The notes under the pieces: generated by a model
Seen by the model: the letters and a program-made list of their open reading frames with translations, nothing else
The model's database searches: none
What the model was told of the DNA's origin: nothing
NCBI RefSeq assembly: GCF_900143095.1
Contig: NZ_FRDA01000009.1
Location: 1-64,000, forward strand
Direction of reading: 5' to 3'
Length of the DNA: 64,000 nucleotides
Origin: Pseudomonas asturiensis
GTDB lineage: Bacteria > Pseudomonadota > Gammaproteobacteria > Pseudomonadales > Pseudomonadaceae
Program-made: the position numbers and the translations under genes
In this document: positions 17,532 through 26,644 of the stretch, piece after piece
Position numbering within the stretch: position 1 is the stretch's first letter
Layout: the number at the start of each line of letters is the position of its first letter

Positions 17532-17808
17532 GCTGCTGATCATTGCGCTGGCGCTGGTCATGACCGGCTGCGCCACGGTGCGTACGCTCGATGCCGCCAA
17601 ACCCGGCGCGCCAGTGGTCTACGCGGGCACGCGGCTGGACATGTATGCGATAGAGGGTGGTTGCTGCGCAACCGATCTCTTCGGGGCCGAGGCTCCGAGC
17701 TATCCGGGTGTGGACCTGCCGGCTAGCGCCTTGCTTGATACCGTGTTGCTGCCGTTGTCGCTGCTGGCCGCGTTAGGCTTTTTTGTTCAGGCTACTGGCG
17801 GGCTTTGA
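17512..17808 (+). CDS. YceK/YidQ-family small lipoprotein
   Basis: A 98-residue lipoprotein with a signal segment (KLLIIALALVMTGC) whose final Cys is the acylation site. The body VYAGTRLDMYAIEGG, then YPGVDLPASALLDTVLLPLSLLAA matches the YceK/YidQ family of unknown function. The ATG at 17512 has a GGGGTGA ribosome site; an ATG at 17524 is an alternative. It overlaps the end of ubiX, so it is probably the last gene of mpl-ubiX-yceK. Confidence 0.85.
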   Translation: MSVAMNKLLIIALALVMTGCATVRTLDAAKPGAPVVYAGTRLDMYAIEGGCCATDLFGAEAPSYPGVDLPASALLDTVLLPLSLLAALGFFVQATGGL

Positions 17809-17898
17809 CCGACATGGTGGAAGCCGACCGGACAGCGTTTGGTTTGCCCGCGGATACTGCGCTTCATTCACTGAGTATTTGTAGGGCGTACCAGCCCT

Positions 17899-18080
17899 TT
17901 CGTGAGCAAGCTTGCTCCCACACGCTGAAACCGGCTTTCAGCCTGTAGGAGTGGACTTGTCCACGAAGACTGCCTTCCAGGCGCACCACTTCGGCTGAAT
18001 GCACCGCCCCTTCGCGGACAAGTCCGCTCCCGCGGGCTGAATGTACCGATCTATGTCGCGAGCAAGCCCGCTCTCACGAA
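17899..18080. repeat. Cluster of four Pseudomonas REP-like palindromes
   Basis: Four related imperfect palindromes lie in the 359-base gap between convergent genes, at about 17899-17921 (GAGCAAGCTTGCTCCCAC), 17945-17967 (GGAGTGGACTTGTCCACGAA), 18010-18033 (GCGGACAAGTCCGCTCCCGC) and 18055-18080 (GCGAGCAAGCCCGCTCTCAC). They match Pseudomonas extragenic REP sequences (variants of GGGAGCAAGCTTGCTC). They may serve as transcription-end structures for the convergent genes. No gene is seen in 17809-18167. Confidence 0.8.
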
Positions 18081-18167
18081 AGCGCGTGTAATCGGTAAGT
18101 TGCGTTGGGTTCGACAGGAACAGGCGTGTGCGCCATTGCCGCAGGGCGGGGCACATGCTTGTGCTGT

Positions 18168-18809
18168 TTATTTCCCGAGCTTGCGCAGTTCATCCGACTC
18201 GACAATACGCTCGCCATCCTGCTCCTCCAGCGCCAGCCGCCACAGGGCTCGGGCCAGTTGGCAGGCTTCGATGGCGCCGTATTTGCCGGGGATCAGTTTG
18301 GCGATGGGCGCCGCCAGTTGTTCGGCCCAGCGGGTGTCCGGGCGATTGCCGATCAGCAGGGAAGGACGGGCAATGGTCAGTTGCGGCCAGTCCTGCCTTC
18401 TGAGCGCCTGTTCCATCTCGCCTTTGACGCGGTTGTAGAACACGCTGGATTTCGCATCGGCACTCACGGCGCTGATCACCAGCAGGTGCCGGGCTCCCAG
18501 TTCACGTGCACGCTTGGCAAACGCCACGACCAGGTCCAGGTCCACAGCCTTGAACGCGTCCTGCGAGCCGGCCTGTTTGATGGTCGTGCCCAGGCAGCAG
18601 AAGGCGATGTCCACCCGACCGCCCAGCGATGGCAGCAGCGCGGTCAGGTCGCCTACCGGGTTTTCAAGATGGGGATGTTCAGCCAGAGGTCGGCGCGTAG
18701 GTGCGAGTACACGGCTGACGGTGGGCTCATTGAGCAGGCGATCCAGCAGATGCTCGCCGGTCAGGCCTGTCGCACCTGCGAGCAGGATGTGTTTCGGCGT
18801 CAAGTACAT
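18168..18809 (-). CDS. NAD(P)-binding Rossmann-fold oxidoreductase (atypical SDR)
   Basis: A 213-residue atypical short-chain dehydrogenase or NAD(P)H-binding protein. It begins HILLAGATGLTGEHLLDRLL, the G-x2-G-x2-G dinucleotide loop, and has DIAFCCLGTTIKQAGS and LLVISAVSADAKSSVFYNRVKGEMEQAL with a Y-x-x-x-K-like pair. It is similar to the HTATIP2/TIP30-like group. Substrate unknown. It is a stand-alone gene 27 bases downstream of the MORN/caspase-like gene on the same strand and may be cotranscribed with it. Confidence 0.85.
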   Translation of the reverse strand: MYLTPKHILLAGATGLTGEHLLDRLLNEPTVSRVLAPTRRPLAEHPHLENPVGDLTALLPSLGGRVDIAFCCLGTTIKQAGSQDAFKAVDLDLVVAFAKRARELGARHLLVISAVSADAKSSVFYNRVKGEMEQALRRQDWPQLTIARPSLLIGNRPDTRWAEQLAAPIAKLIPGKYGAIEACQLARALWRLALEEQDGERIVESDELRKLGK

Positions 18810-18836
18810 AATGTTTCTCCCTTGATACGGATAAGC

Positions 18837-20564
18837 CTAGCGGCTACTCGAGGTCTTCGCTTCCTTGCGATTCAACGCCGTATTCAGCGCGCGTTCTGCC
18901 TGATTCTTGCGTAACAGCTGCCAGCGGGCAATAACGCCTTTGGGGGCCCAGATCTGCGGTTCTGATGCTTCGAAATTATCTTCGGTTTCGCGTCGGGCGA
19001 CGTAGGCCTTGGCGTCGTTGAACGCCTGCTGCAAGTCATCTGTTTGGACCAGCGCCCTGCCGAATAGTGCGTCGCCGAAATAGGTGAAGTCTGCCTCTTC
19101 AGAGCAGCCGAAGGAAACCCGGTCGGCGCGCGACGCGGTCATGACCAGCGTGCGCTCGTCTTTGAGGTCCGGAATGAAGCCGCCGGAATAACAGGCCGAA
19201 ATCACCACGACTTTGTCGCGATTCTTCAACGGGGCGAGGGCCGCGGCCAGCGCGTCGGCGGGCAGGTCGGCCAGTGACAGGCGTGGCTGGTCCAGCACCA
19301 GTTCGTGGTCCTGAGTGCCGTGGCTGGTCAGGTAGATGAAGATCAGGTCCTCAGGGCCGCTGCGCTGCGCCAGTGTCTGCATGGCACGGGTGATGGTCTC
19401 GCGGGTGGCCATCGGCCGGTCATCCATGTGGTCGCGATGGTTGACCAGGCTGATCTGTCCCACTGCGCCAAAGCGCGTCGCCAGCAGATTGCTGACATAG
19501 TCCGCTTCGCGCATGAAGACACTCTGCTTGCCATCGCCGCCCACTACCAGGCTGTACAGCTCAGGCGTCGAGGTGGAGGCGGGCACGGCGGCCAGCGCTT
19601 TTTCCAGCAGTGAGCCTTGTGCGAGCAGACCTGCTTCCAGCGCGTCGGGCAACAGTTTGCCTTTGGCATCGCGAATACGTTGGCCATTGGCCCAGATGCC
19701 GCGCTGCACTGCGCCATCGGCCGCCGTCAGAACGCCGTCACCGTGATAGGTATCGTCAGCGAACTCTCCGACGTACTGACTGCCATCGGGCAGTTGCAGT
19801 CGACCCTGTCCCGAGAAGCGCCAGTTGTTGAATTCGCCCTGATAGCGGCTGCCGTCGGAGCCGATCAGCTCGCCCTTGCCTGTCAGCGCGCCTTCTCTGA
19901 ACTCACCGCTCCATACATCACCGTCGCTGTTTTCATAGCGGCCGGTGCCGTCGAGCTGATTGTTGCGAAAGCGGCCTACGTATTGGTCGCCATCAGCACT
20001 GCTGAAGCTGCCGTTGCCTTGCAACTGGCCATCGACGAATGTGCCGCTGTACTGATTGCCGCTGGCATCGCTGCGCACGCCTTCGCCGTTGGGTTTGCCA
20101 TTGGCGAACAGGCCTTGAAACTGGCTGCCGTCTTCAAGCTCCAGGCGGCCTGGACCCTCATACAGCCCCGCCTTGAACTGGCCGCGGTACAACATGCCTT
20201 TGTCTTTCTGGGTGCCTTCGCCGTCGCGCAGTCCCAGCTTGAAGCCGCCGACATAGGTCGCACCGCTGCGAGTGGTCAGTCGACCCTGGCCGCTGTACAG
20301 GCCTTGTTCGAAGCCCCCTTTGTAAATGTCGCCATTGCTGGCGTGCAGTTCGCCCGCACCTTGTCTCATGCCGTGATCGAACTGGCCTTCATACCAACTG
20401 CCGTTGGGGTAATCGATACGGCCCCGGCCCTGCAACAGGCCGTCAACCACGTCGCCACGGTAACGCCCGCCATCTGCAAGACGGCCGTCGGGGGGCAGCA
20501 GTGATTCGCCATCACCGCAACCTGCGATCAAGAGTGTCAAAGCCAGTGGGGCGAGCGCGCGCAT
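18837..20564 (-). CDS. Lipoprotein with MORN repeats and C-terminal caspase-like (C13) peptidase domain
   Basis: A 575-residue protein. The N-terminus LAPLALTLLIAGC is a lipoprotein signal with the acylated Cys near residue 17. Residues of about 35-290 hold 11 to 12 MORN repeats of 22-23 residues (Y-x-G-x-F-x-x-G-x-x-x-G-x-G). The C-terminal third is a clan CD, C13/caspase-like domain: LIFIYLTSHGTQDHEL with the catalytic His and VVVISACYSGGFIPD with the catalytic Cys. ATG 20564 is chosen over a TTG at 20576. It would sit in the envelope as a lipid-anchored protease; its substrate is unknown. Conserved at this locus in Pseudomonas, as I recall. Confidence 0.85.
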   Translation of the reverse strand: MRALAPLALTLLIAGCGDGESLLPPDGRLADGGRYRGDVVDGLLQGRGRIDYPNGSWYEGQFDHGMRQGAGELHASNGDIYKGGFEQGLYSGQGRLTTRSGATYVGGFKLGLRDGEGTQKDKGMLYRGQFKAGLYEGPGRLELEDGSQFQGLFANGKPNGEGVRSDASGNQYSGTFVDGQLQGNGSFSSADGDQYVGRFRNNQLDGTGRYENSDGDVWSGEFREGALTGKGELIGSDGSRYQGEFNNWRFSGQGRLQLPDGSQYVGEFADDTYHGDGVLTAADGAVQRGIWANGQRIRDAKGKLLPDALEAGLLAQGSLLEKALAAVPASTSTPELYSLVVGGDGKQSVFMREADYVSNLLATRFGAVGQISLVNHRDHMDDRPMATRETITRAMQTLAQRSGPEDLIFIYLTSHGTQDHELVLDQPRLSLADLPADALAAALAPLKNRDKVVVISACYSGGFIPDLKDERTLVMTASRADRVSFGCSEEADFTYFGDALFGRALVQTDDLQQAFNDAKAYVARRETEDNFEASEPQIWAPKGVIARWQLLRKNQAERALNTALNRKEAKTSSSR

Positions 20565-20701
20565 GTGAGATCCCAAAAGAGTGATTCAGCGTTGAACCGG
20601 CTCTGCTGGGCAGATGTATTGGTTTCAACCGTCGGCGAGTATGCCGCAGTGAGTAACGGGTACGAAACAGTCTGTTACGACTGTTTCGTTTTTCAGACGT
20701 G

Positions 20702-21157
20702 TTACACGAAGCACATCGACAGCGGTTCAGCCACAAAGGCCGGTTTTTCCTGGCCCTCTATCTCCATGGTCGTGGTTGCCTTGAGCAGCCATTGGCCGGG
20801 TTTCTTTTCCGTGGCGTCGGTCAGTTCGACCTTCAGGCGCACGCGGGAGTTGACCGGCACCGGCTGGATGAAGCGCACGCTGTCCAGGCCATAGTTGATC
20901 ACCATCTTCATCCCTTCCGGCAACACCAGCAGGTCACCCATGAGCTTGGGAATCAGCGACAGCGAGAGAAAACCATGGGCGATGGTGGTACCAAACGGGG
21001 TGCTTGCAGCCTTGACCGGGTCGACATGGATAAACTGGAAATCCCCTGTCGCTTCGGCGAACAGGTTGATACGTTCCTGATCGATGGTCAGCCACTCGGA
21101 ACATCCCAGTTCCTTGCCGATGTAGTTCGTGAGTTCTGAAACAGGTACAACAGGCAT
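20702..21157 (-). CDS. MaoC-family (R)-enoyl-CoA hydratase-like protein
   Basis: A 151-residue hot-dog-fold protein. The hydratase-2 motif DFQFIHVDPVKA, then TPFGTTIAHGFLSLSL supplies the Asp and His active-site pair. These enzymes hydrate enoyl-CoA; this short form resembles NodN and PhaJ relatives, so the real substrate is open. It is monocistronic, divergent from the LrgA/LrgB genes, with 204 bases between the two starts. Confidence 0.9.
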   Translation of the reverse strand: MPVVPVSELTNYIGKELGCSEWLTIDQERINLFAEATGDFQFIHVDPVKAASTPFGTTIAHGFLSLSLIPKLMGDLLVLPEGMKMVINYGLDSVRFIQPVPVNSRVRLKVELTDATEKKPGQWLLKATTTMEIEGQEKPAFVAEPLSMCFV

Positions 21158-21361
21158 GTCACTCTCCTTGTCTTCTGGTGTTGTAGCGTAATGCTGATGA
21201 CTGCGTAGGATATCGCCCGCAGACGAACCACAAGATCAGCAGAGGGTTGCCGGTTGGTCAAGCAGCGTCATGCGCGCGAATACCGGCTCATAGGCACTGG
21301 CGCGTCATGTTTATAATGCGGCAGAGAATTCGCCGGGTCTGTCTAGTGTGCTGGAGTGCTC

Positions 21362-21724
21362 ATGTTGCTACGGGGTTTGACATGGCTGGTGCTGTTCCAA
21401 TTGTTGGGAACGGCGCTCAACCATCTGTTTCTATCGATGCTGCCGGGGCCGATCATCGGCCTGGTGCTGCTCATGGGCTTTTTGATGCTGCGCGGTGAGG
21501 TGGGCGAGCCCGTCAGCATGGCCGCCAGCAGCCTGTTGCGTTATTTGCCGCTGCTGCTGGTGCCGCCAGCGGTGGGCGTGATGGTGTACGCCGCCGCCAT
21601 CGCCGAGGATTTCTGGGCCATTTTCGGCACCCTGTCGCTGTCCTTGATGATTTCGCTGACCTTCGTGGGCTGGCTGATGCAGAAACTTATCGAGCGTCAG
21701 GCGCGCCGCCGGGAGCCGTCATGA
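21362..21724 (+). CDS. CidA/LrgA-family holin-like protein
   Basis: A 120-residue membrane protein with about four hydrophobic helices. Signatures are LFQLLGTALNHLF, LPGPIIGLVLLMGFLML and LRYLPLLLVPPAVGVM. These proteins act with LrgB-type partners in murein hydrolase export, cell lysis or small-molecule transport. The ATG at 21362 has GGAG 6 bases upstream (a GTG at 21356 is an alternative). The stop overlaps the next gene's start (ATGA). Confidence 0.92.
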   Translation: MLLRGLTWLVLFQLLGTALNHLFLSMLPGPIIGLVLLMGFLMLRGEVGEPVSMAASSLLRYLPLLLVPPAVGVMVYAAAIAEDFWAIFGTLSLSLMISLTFVGWLMQKLIERQARRREPS

Positions 21725-22437
21725 ATCTTGACTGGAACGGCGCGTGGGCATCGGTGATCCACCATCCGTTATTCGGGATTGCCATCACGCTGGGCGCTTA
21801 TCAACTGGCCATGGTCGCTTACGAGAGAACCCGCTGGCTGTTTCTGCAGCCGGTGCTGGTGTCCATGCTGGTGGTGATCGGTATTCTGCTCACCTGTGGC
21901 CTGGATTACGCCGAATACCGTAAAAGCACTGAAATACTCGGCATTCTGCTGGGCCCTGCGACCGTTGCGCTGGCCGTGCCGCTTTATCTGAATCTGCGCC
22001 GGATTCGTCAGTTGTTCTGGCCGACCTTGACTACGCTGGTGGTGGGTGGCGTTTTTGCCACGGGTCTGTGCGTGGGGTTGGGAGTCTTGTTCGGCGCCGA
22101 TCACATGATCCTGATGACCATGGCACCGAAATCGGTCACCTCGCCCATTGCCATGCTGGTGGCCGAACAGATGGGTGGAGTGGCTGCGCTGGCGGCGGTT
22201 TTCGTGTTGATTACCGGTGTGTTCGGTGCCATTTTCGGCCCAGGTCTTTTGTCGCTGGCCGGTGTCGAGAACCACGCCGCCCGAGGCATGGCGCTGGGCC
22301 TGACCGCACACGCGGTCGGCACGTCCGTCGCGCTGCAGGAAGGTGAGGAGGCAGGGGCTTTCGCCGCGTTGGCGATGAGCCTGATGGGGGTTGCGACGGC
22401 ATTGTTCCTGCCGTTGGCAATGTCGTTGGTCGTTTGA
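21721..22437 (+). CDS. CidB/LrgB-family autolysis modulator
   Basis: A 238-residue membrane protein of the LrgB family with 6 to 7 hydrophobic segments. The diagnostic segment APKSVTSPIAMLVAEQMGG is followed by LTAHAVGTSVALQEGEEAGAFAALAMSLMG. It forms a coupled pair with the LrgA gene upstream. Proposed role is control of envelope autolysis or export of small metabolites; the precise function in Pseudomonas is unsettled. Confidence 0.94.
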   Translation: MNLDWNGAWASVIHHPLFGIAITLGAYQLAMVAYERTRWLFLQPVLVSMLVVIGILLTCGLDYAEYRKSTEILGILLGPATVALAVPLYLNLRRIRQLFWPTLTTLVVGGVFATGLCVGLGVLFGADHMILMTMAPKSVTSPIAMLVAEQMGGVAALAAVFVLITGVFGAIFGPGLLSLAGVENHAARGMALGLTAHAVGTSVALQEGEEAGAFAALAMSLMGVATALFLPLAMSLVV

Positions 22438-22447
22438 GGGGCTTGTT

Positions 22448-23038
22448 ATGACGTTGCCTTTGTTTCCACTGAACGCTGTGCTGTTTCCCGGGTGCGTGCT
22501 CGACCTGCAACTGTTCGAGGCGCGCTACCTGGACATGATTGGCCGCTGCATGAAGCAGGGGGCAGGGTTTGGTGTCGTGTGTATTACCCAGGGCAGCGAA
22601 ACCGGTTCGGCGCCGGGAGGCTATTCGCTGATCGGCTGCGAGGCGCTGGTTCAGGACTTTCAGCAGCAGGACAACGGCCTGTTGGGCATACGCGTGGTGG
22701 GCGCACGACGCTTCCGGGTGGTGGGTGCCGAGGTGCAGCGCGACCAGTTGCTGGTCGCTGAGGTCGAGTGGCTGCAAGAGCCCGAAGAGCGCCCGCTACA
22801 GGAAGAAGACGCCGATCTGGTGGCGCTGCTCGAAGCGCTGGCCGAGCATCCGATGGTCGCGTCGCTGAACATGGGCGTGACGGCGGAGGGGCAGCAGTCG
22901 CTGGCCAATCAACTGGCGTACCTGCTGCCGTTTACTGAAGAAGACAAGATCGAACTGCTGGAAATCGACGATCCCGAAGAGCGTCTGGACGCGATTCAGG
23001 AATTGCTGGATGAAATGCAGGGCGATTTACAGGCTTGA
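22448..23038 (+). CDS. LON peptidase substrate-binding-domain protein
   Basis: A 196-residue stand-alone protein of the Lon N-terminal (LAN/PUA-like) family. It begins LPLFPLNAVLFPGCVLDLQLFEARY, the canonical start of this domain, and has GFGVVCITQGSE and RFRVVG segments; the C-terminal part is acidic and helical. It lacks ATPase and protease domains and so is not Lon itself. It starts 10 bases after the LrgB gene, likely in one operon, and ends at a perfect hairpin. Confidence 0.93.
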   Translation: MTLPLFPLNAVLFPGCVLDLQLFEARYLDMIGRCMKQGAGFGVVCITQGSETGSAPGGYSLIGCEALVQDFQQQDNGLLGIRVVGARRFRVVGAEVQRDQLLVAEVEWLQEPEERPLQEEDADLVALLEALAEHPMVASLNMGVTAEGQQSLANQLAYLLPFTEEDKIELLEIDDPEERLDAIQELLDEMQGDLQA

Positions 23039-23044
23039 GCCTGT

Positions 23045-23072
23045 GGCGTCTCGCAGGAGATAGCGAGACGCC
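23045..23072. terminator. Perfect 10-bp hairpin between convergent genes
   Basis: GGCGTCTCGC and GCGAGACGCC form a perfect 10-base-pair stem with an 8-base loop, 6 bases after the LON-domain gene and 30 bases before the end of the convergent DedA-PAP2 gene. It probably works as a bidirectional terminator. Confidence 0.65.
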
Positions 23073-23102
23073 TTGCACTGAGTGTGCGTCTATTGAGCAC
23101 CA

Positions 23103-24419
23103 TCAATACTGATAACGCAGCACGCCATGCGCCAGCGCGCGCACCGCAAAGGTGCCCAGCAGCGCAGTCAGGGCCGGAAGGACCAGCCACCAGACCTTGG
23201 GTGACATGGCTGGCAGCGGTTCGTTGCGCTGAATGATCGCAAGGCTCGCGGCGCAGATGCAGAACGCCAGCAGCATGCCGGCCAGGATATCCGTCGGCCA
23301 GTGCACACCCAGATAGACCCGCGACAGGGCTATCGCCAGCGCCGGAATTCCGAACACCAGCAACCAGGTCAGACGCAGGCGCACCGGCTGGCCACGGCCT
23401 GCCAGTACCGCCAGGGTCATGAACAGCGCAAACGCCGCCGAACTGTGTCCGCTCGGCATGCTGTAGGTGGTGAGTGGATCGACCAGCACTTCTGGCCGGG
23501 CGCGGGCAAAAAATGCTTTCAGCGTGCCGTTCGCGACGGCGGTACCCAATGTGGTCGCCAGCGCGAACGCTGCGTGACGCCACTGCCTGGCAATCAGCAG
23601 CGCGATGATCAGCAGCGAAGCCGCCAGCAGTTGCGCCTTGAAGTCACCGATGCTGGTGACCAGCACCACAATGTTTTGAGCGGTTTCGCTGCGGTGCTCC
23701 TGCACCAGCGTCATCAGGCCATTATCGAAGTCTGTCAGGTACGGCCAGCCGATGAACAATGCGGCGACCAGTGCCAGGCTGATCAGTGAAATCGCCTTGG
23801 TCGCGTAGCGTTTCTGGCGAATGCTGCTTTGAATGCTCAAGCCGAACAGCAGCGCCAGGCCTGCGCCGACGAACGCGGCCTCGGTCCAGAAACCTTCCGG
23901 CAGTGGCAGCCTGATCGCCGCACCGGCTGCCCACCCAGGCATCAGGTAAGCGATCGACCAGCCAGCGGCGGCCACCACACTCACCGCCGCAAAACGCGGG
24001 AACGGCATGTCGCACATGCCGGCGATCATCGGCAGCATGGGCCGCAGCGGGCCGATGAAGCGTCCGACCAGCAGGCTGGCAATGCCATATTTGTGGAAGT
24101 AGGACTCAGCGCCTGTCATCCATTCCGGGTGCGTTCGCAGCCCCGGCAACTGGCGGATGTTCTGATGGAAACGGCGGCCGATGAAATACGAGACCGCATC
24201 ACCCAGCAACCCGCCCAGAAAACCCAGCAACAACACTTCGCTCAAAGGCAGGATGCCACTGCCGGCCAGCGCGGCAATGGCGAACATGATCACTGTGCCC
24301 GGCACAACGATCCCGACAATCGCAACGCATTCTATGAATGCCACCAGGAAAATCGCGACGGCAACCCAGGAAGGGTTTGCCGTCAGCCAGCCGGTCATGC
24401 CATTGAGCAGGTCGCCCAT
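23103..24419 (-). CDS. DedA-PAP2 fusion: membrane protein with type 2 phosphatidic acid phosphatase
   Basis: A 438-residue polytopic membrane protein. Residues of about 1-200 form a DedA domain (FIGRRFHQNIRQLPGL, GRFIGPLRPMLPMIAGM). Residues of about 230-430 form a PAP2 phosphatase with all three motifs: KAFFARARP, MPSGHSSAAFALFM and LSRVYLGVHWPTDILAG. Likely substrates are undecaprenyl or phosphatidyl phosphates; fusion to a flippase-type DedA domain suggests coupled dephosphorylation and flipping of lipid carriers. It lies 3 bases downstream of the glycosylase gene on the same strand. Confidence 0.93.
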   Translation of the reverse strand: MGDLLNGMTGWLTANPSWVAVAIFLVAFIECVAIVGIVVPGTVIMFAIAALAGSGILPLSEVLLLGFLGGLLGDAVSYFIGRRFHQNIRQLPGLRTHPEWMTGAESYFHKYGIASLLVGRFIGPLRPMLPMIAGMCDMPFPRFAAVSVVAAAGWSIAYLMPGWAAGAAIRLPLPEGFWTEAAFVGAGLALLFGLSIQSSIRQKRYATKAISLISLALVAALFIGWPYLTDFDNGLMTLVQEHRSETAQNIVVLVTSIGDFKAQLLAASLLIIALLIARQWRHAAFALATTLGTAVANGTLKAFFARARPEVLVDPLTTYSMPSGHSSAAFALFMTLAVLAGRGQPVRLRLTWLLVFGIPALAIALSRVYLGVHWPTDILAGMLLAFCICAASLAIIQRNEPLPAMSPKVWWLVLPALTALLGTFAVRALAHGVLRYQY

Positions 24420-24422
24420 GGG

Positions 24423-25094
24423 TCAGTTTCCTTGATCGAGAAGTAAGTAGTCGCGGCCTTCGACCTGACCGCGCCTGAGAGGGTTCCGCGTACAGAAACG
24501 CGCGTAATCGGCATCGACGAAGCGGTACATCAGGTGCTCATCACGGCCGGCAGGAATGCCGAGCCGGGTAGTCTGGATGATGCGGGTCGGTTGCTCACCG
24601 ACATCCTCGACCAGCAATTTGAGAGGATCGAAGCGTTTTGCGTCCCACGTCGGGACTTTCAGCCCCAGCGCCTTGCACAGCAGGGTCTGACCTGCGCACA
24701 GTCGTTGCGGCGGACGGATGGCACCGCTGGCATCGGGGTTGTTGAGCTGCATCTGTGCCAGCGCGTTTTCGTCGCTGACGGCATCGATCCAAGGGTACGC
24801 AGACTTGATCAGCACCGCGTTGCCGGGACCCTCTGCACTGAAGTTCAGCGAGTCACCGCCCCGGGCGTAGTACATATAGATGTGGCCGCCCTCCAGAAAC
24901 AGCGCTTTGCGTTTCTCGGTGTAGCCCAGCGAGGCGTGGCTGCCTTTTTCGGCGCAGTAATAGGCTTCAGTTTCGATGATGCGCACCGCGAGCCATAGCC
25001 CACCGACCTTGTGCCGAATGACCTTGCCGAGCAGATCGCGCGCGAGCACTTGGGCGTCGCGATTGAAAAAGCAGTCGGGAAGGGCGGTGGGCAT
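24423..25094 (-). CDS. DNA-3-methyladenine glycosylase (AAG/MPG type)
   Basis: A 223-residue base-excision enzyme of the mammalian AAG fold removing alkylated purines. Family segments are readable: LARDLLGKVIRHKVGG, IIETEAYYCAEKGSHA with the catalytic Glu, GGHIYMYYARGG, and LCAGQTLLCKALGL. The start ATG 25094 precedes the conserved PDCFFNRD; the frame is open to 25367 but that part overlaps the proA start region and does not look coding. It is coupled to the DedA-PAP2 gene (3-base gap). Confidence 0.95.
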   Translation of the reverse strand: MPTALPDCFFNRDAQVLARDLLGKVIRHKVGGLWLAVRIIETEAYYCAEKGSHASLGYTEKRKALFLEGGHIYMYYARGGDSLNFSAEGPGNAVLIKSAYPWIDAVSDENALAQMQLNNPDASGAIRPPQRLCAGQTLLCKALGLKVPTWDAKRFDPLKLLVEDVGEQPTRIIQTTRLGIPAGRDEHLMYRFVDADYARFCTRNPLRRGQVEGRDYLLLDQGN

Positions 25095-25365
25095 AGGCAG
25101 GCAACTGAAAACGGGAAGGTGCCGATAATAACAAGCGCATCTTGAATTGCAGCTGAATGTGTCATCAAGGCCGACTTTGTTGTTTCTGAACGTGACTGGC
25201 CTCAGGCGCGGCTGATGCCGCCATGGCGGCGTCTGGACCACTCCCGACCAAGGCAGTTGCAGAAAACTGCGCACTGTTATCGACCATCCGCCTGTCTGCG
25301 CTGTCGTTCGGGCGGCACGACAGCTATAATCGGCCGCTTTCCTCTCTGCCAAGACCTCTGAGACC

Positions 25366-26631
25366 ATGACTGAGTCCGTTCTTGACTACATGACCCGCCT
25401 GGGTCGCGCCGCCCGCGAAGCTTCGCGAGTGATCGGCCGTGCCAGCACCGCGCAGAAAAACCGCGCCCTGCTGGCCACCGCCGCCGCTCTGGACGAAGCC
25501 CGTGCCGAGCTGTCTGCCGCCAATGCGCTGGACCTGGCCAACGGTCAGGCCAATGGTCTTGAGCCGGCCATGCTGGAACGTCTGGCCCTGACCCCCGCAC
25601 GCATCGACAGCATGATCGTCGGGTTGCGTCAGGTCGCCAGTCTGCCGGACCCGGTGGGAGCCATCCGTGACATGAGCTATCGGCCATCGGGTATTCAGGT
25701 CGGCAAGATGCGCGTGCCGCTGGGTGTTGTAGGCATCATCTACGAGTCGCGTCCGAACGTGACCATCGATGCCGCGAGCCTGTGCCTGAAGTCCGGTAAT
25801 GCGACCATTCTGCGCGGCGGTTCCGAGGCCATTCATTCCAACCGTGCGATTGCCGCCTGCATCGAGCGTGGCCTGGCGGACGCCGAACTGCCCGCTGCCG
25901 TGGTGCAAGTGGTCGAAACCACCGATCGCGCTGCCGTGGGCGCGTTGATCACCATGCCAGAGTACGTGGACGTCATCGTGCCGCGTGGTGGCAAGGGTTT
26001 GATCGAGCGCGTCAGCCGTGACGCCCGCGTGCCGGTCATCAAGCACCTGGACGGTATCTGTCATGTGTATGTGAGTGCCCATGCCGATCTGGCGAAGGCG
26101 CAAAAGATCGCGTTCAACGCCAAGACCTATCGCTACGGCATTTGCGGCGCGATGGAAACCCTGCTGGTCGACCAGACCGTCGCCGCCGATTTCCTGCCGC
26201 CGATGGCTGCGCAGTTTCGTGAGAAGGGCGTCGAGTTGCGTGGCTGCGAACGCACCCGCGAGCTGATCGATGTCATCGCGGCGACCGAAGACGACTGGCA
26301 CACCGAGTATCTGGCAGCGATTCTGTCGATTCGCATCGTCACCGGTCTGGATGAAGCCATCGAGCACATCAACCATTACGGCTCGCACCACAGCGACGCC
26401 ATCGTCTCGGACCATCAGGGCCAGACTCGCCGGTTCATGGCCGAGGTCGACTCCAGTTCGGTCATGGTCAATGCGCCGACCAGCTTTGCCGATGGCTTCG
26501 AATACGGGTTGGGTGCCGAGATCGGCATTTCTACTGATAAGCTGCACGCCCGTGGTCCGGTCGGCCTTGAAGGGCTGACCTGCGAGAAGTACATCGTGAT
26601 CGGTGACGGTCAACTGCGCGGACAAGCCTGA
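25366..26631 (+). CDS. proA: Gamma-glutamyl phosphate reductase
   Basis: A 421-residue enzyme of proline synthesis, reducing gamma-glutamyl phosphate with NADPH to the semialdehyde. The PLGVVGIIYESRPNVTIDAA segment, GGSEAIHSN and the catalytic Cys segment YRYGICGAMETLLVD are typical; the C-terminus holds SHHSDAIV and GLGAEIGIST. Full length. It opens the rightward gene block and is followed after 13 bases by nadD, so the two are probably cotranscribed, as in other pseudomonads. Confidence 0.98.
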   Translation: MTESVLDYMTRLGRAAREASRVIGRASTAQKNRALLATAAALDEARAELSAANALDLANGQANGLEPAMLERLALTPARIDSMIVGLRQVASLPDPVGAIRDMSYRPSGIQVGKMRVPLGVVGIIYESRPNVTIDAASLCLKSGNATILRGGSEAIHSNRAIAACIERGLADAELPAAVVQVVETTDRAAVGALITMPEYVDVIVPRGGKGLIERVSRDARVPVIKHLDGICHVYVSAHADLAKAQKIAFNAKTYRYGICGAMETLLVDQTVAADFLPPMAAQFREKGVELRGCERTRELIDVIAATEDDWHTEYLAAILSIRIVTGLDEAIEHINHYGSHHSDAIVSDHQGQTRRFMAEVDSSSVMVNAPTSFADGFEYGLGAEIGISTDKLHARGPVGLEGLTCEKYIVIGDGQLRGQA

Positions 26632-26644
26632 CTTGAGCGAGCCC

